From the NCBI GenBank assembly GCA_947175805.1, contig CAMWOF010000162.1, positions 1 to 5,892 on the forward strand: a stretch of 5,892 nt of DNA. Direction: 5' to 3'. Below are positions 4,916 to 5,892 of the stretch, in pieces. The position numbers were made by a program, and so were the translations under genes. Under the pieces are notes generated by a model. It worked only from the letters and a program-made list of their open reading frames with translations. It was not told the DNA's origin and did not search any database. The DNA comes from an uncultured Clostridiaceae bacterium (lineage in GTDB: Bacteria; Bacillota; Clostridia; Lachnospirales; Lachnospiraceae). Every line of letters begins with the position of its first letter. Position 1 is the first letter of the stretch.

Positions 4916-5892
4916 ATGGAGGCAAATAAGCTTTTTTCTGTAATAAAAATATATATGCTTGTATTTTTCACCCTTCTGTTTTGTGCAGGCTGTTCGTTTC
5001 AAAATTCTGAAAATGTGGAAACGGTGGTGCATGACGGCGCAAAGGAAGCGGCAGCCAAGGAGCTTGCCATGAAACAGAGAAAGGGAGGTCGCACGAAGCT
5101 AATAGGCCATCCGGAGGTTCCTGCAAAAAAGATGTCTGTGTCGGAGTATGCGGCACGGGAATATTTGCAGGATATGTCCATGGAGCAGAAAATGAACCAG
5201 ATGATTTTTTTGCATTATCAAGGGCAGTCTGTAGAGCAGTTAAAGCAATACCAGCCGGGTGGGATTATTTTATTTGCGGATTTTTTTAAGGGCAAGAGCC
5301 GGGAGACGGTGATAGAGGACATTGCCAGGATGCAGGAGGTCTGCGAGATACCGATGCTGGTAGGGGTGGATGAGGAAGGTGGTACAGTTATAAGAGTCAG
5401 CAGATATAAAAGGCTGGCTGAGGAAAAATTTCGCTCACCCCAGGAGTTATATGCGGCAGGCGGCATGGAAGAAATTGCCTCGGACACCGAAAAAAAGGCG
5501 GCGTTATTGCATGCGCTGGGTATTAATGTGAATCTGGCGCCAGTGGCGGATGTGTCTGTCAATGCATCCGATTATATCTATCAGAGAACTTTTGGTAAAA
5601 ATGCTGAAGAAACAGCAGAATATGTTGCGACTGTGGTGGAGGAGATGCAGCGGGACAATATGGGCAGTGTATTAAAGCATTTTCCCGGTTATGGGAATAA
5701 CAGGGATACCCATAAGGGCTTTGCTGTGGATAACAGAGAATATGCGGATTTTGAGACTGTTGATTTTTTGCCCTTCCAGGCAGGGATTGCTGCGGGGGCG
5801 GACAGTGTTCTGGTCAGTCATAACATTGTGATGTGTATGGATGAGAGTTTGCCGGCGTCTATGTCCCCGGAGGGACATGATATTTTGCGTCA
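4916..5892 (+). CDS. Glycoside hydrolase family 3 lipoprotein, NagZ-like (3' end outside window)
   Basis: The first 325 codons are visible; the frame is still open at the window edge. Residues 1-26 are a lipoprotein signal peptide (Lys5, Lys11, hydrophobic core, then FCAGC with lipidation at Cys26), so the enzyme should be tethered outside the cell membrane. The -3 position of the lipobox is Cys rather than Leu, slightly unusual. A charged linker (about 30-75) precedes the GH3 barrel: QMIF, PGGIILF (114-120), GVDEEGG (150-156, Arg160), NLAPVADV (206-213) and KHFPGYG (254-260), with the catalytic Asp264-Thr-His266 loop typical of NagZ-type beta-N-acetylglucosaminidases. The nucleophile Asp lies beyond the window. 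The likely role is release of N-acetylglucosamine from peptidoglycan fragments or glycans. The ATG at 4916 has GGAGG at 4900-4904 with an 11-base spacer; an in-frame ATG at 4898 lacks a binding site. Same strand as the triad, 105 bases downstream, possibly with its own promoter. Confidence 0.92.
   Translation, partial: MEANKLFSVIKIYMLVFFTLLFCAGCSFQNSENVETVVHDGAKEAAAKELAMKQRKGGRTKLIGHPEVPAKKMSVSEYAAREYLQDMSMEQKMNQMIFLHYQGQSVEQLKQYQPGGIILFADFFKGKSRETVIEDIARMQEVCEIPMLVGVDEEGGTVIRVSRYKRLAEEKFRSPQELYAAGGMEEIASDTEKKAALLHALGINVNLAPVADVSVNASDYIYQRTFGKNAEETAEYVATVVEEMQRDNMGSVLKHFPGYGNNRDTHKGFAVDNREYADFETVDFLPFQAGIAAGADSVLVSHNIVMCMDESLPASMSPEGHDILR

Overview
The window reads as a piece of chromosome from a low-to-moderate GC Gram-positive anaerobe, most likely a clostridial Firmicute of the Lachnospiraceae type. 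This rests on purine-rich Shine-Dalgarno sites, a lipoprotein signal peptide, the gene content and the flavour of the protein sequences. It is an inference from style, not from a phylogenetic marker. All supported genes lie on the + strand. I see no mobile element, tRNA, rRNA or CRISPR array.

Layout: bases 1-92 hold a good extended -10 promoter and a strong ribosome binding site. They lead into a 68-residue acidic, three-cysteine protein of unknown function (93-299). Twenty bases later comes a MoxR-type AAA+ ATPase (320-1246). A 175-base gap follows, which holds an inverted repeat and two very short ORFs, one of which overlaps the next start codon as ATGA. Next is a DUF58 membrane-anchored protein (1422-2483). 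It overlaps by 10 bases a large polytopic membrane protein with an extracytoplasmic transglutaminase-like domain (2474-4810). A 105-base gap contains a consensus TATAAT inside a near-palindrome. The window ends inside a lipoprotein of glycoside hydrolase family 3, NagZ-like (4916 to the edge).

MoxR ATPase, DUF58 protein and transglutaminase-like membrane protein form a recurrent bacterial gene triad. The usual reading is a cytoplasmic AAA+ chaperone working with a DUF58 partner on, or together with, a membrane transglutaminase-fold enzyme at the envelope; the biochemical role is mostly unproven. The least explained part here is the small cysteine protein at the head of the same apparent transcript. 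It has no signal peptide, a helical acidic N-terminus and a CxxC-x6-C tail, so it could be a metal-binding partner, a regulator or a substrate or precursor peptide. The GH3 lipoprotein downstream probably trims cell-wall or glycan amino sugars at the cell surface. It may have its own promoter.
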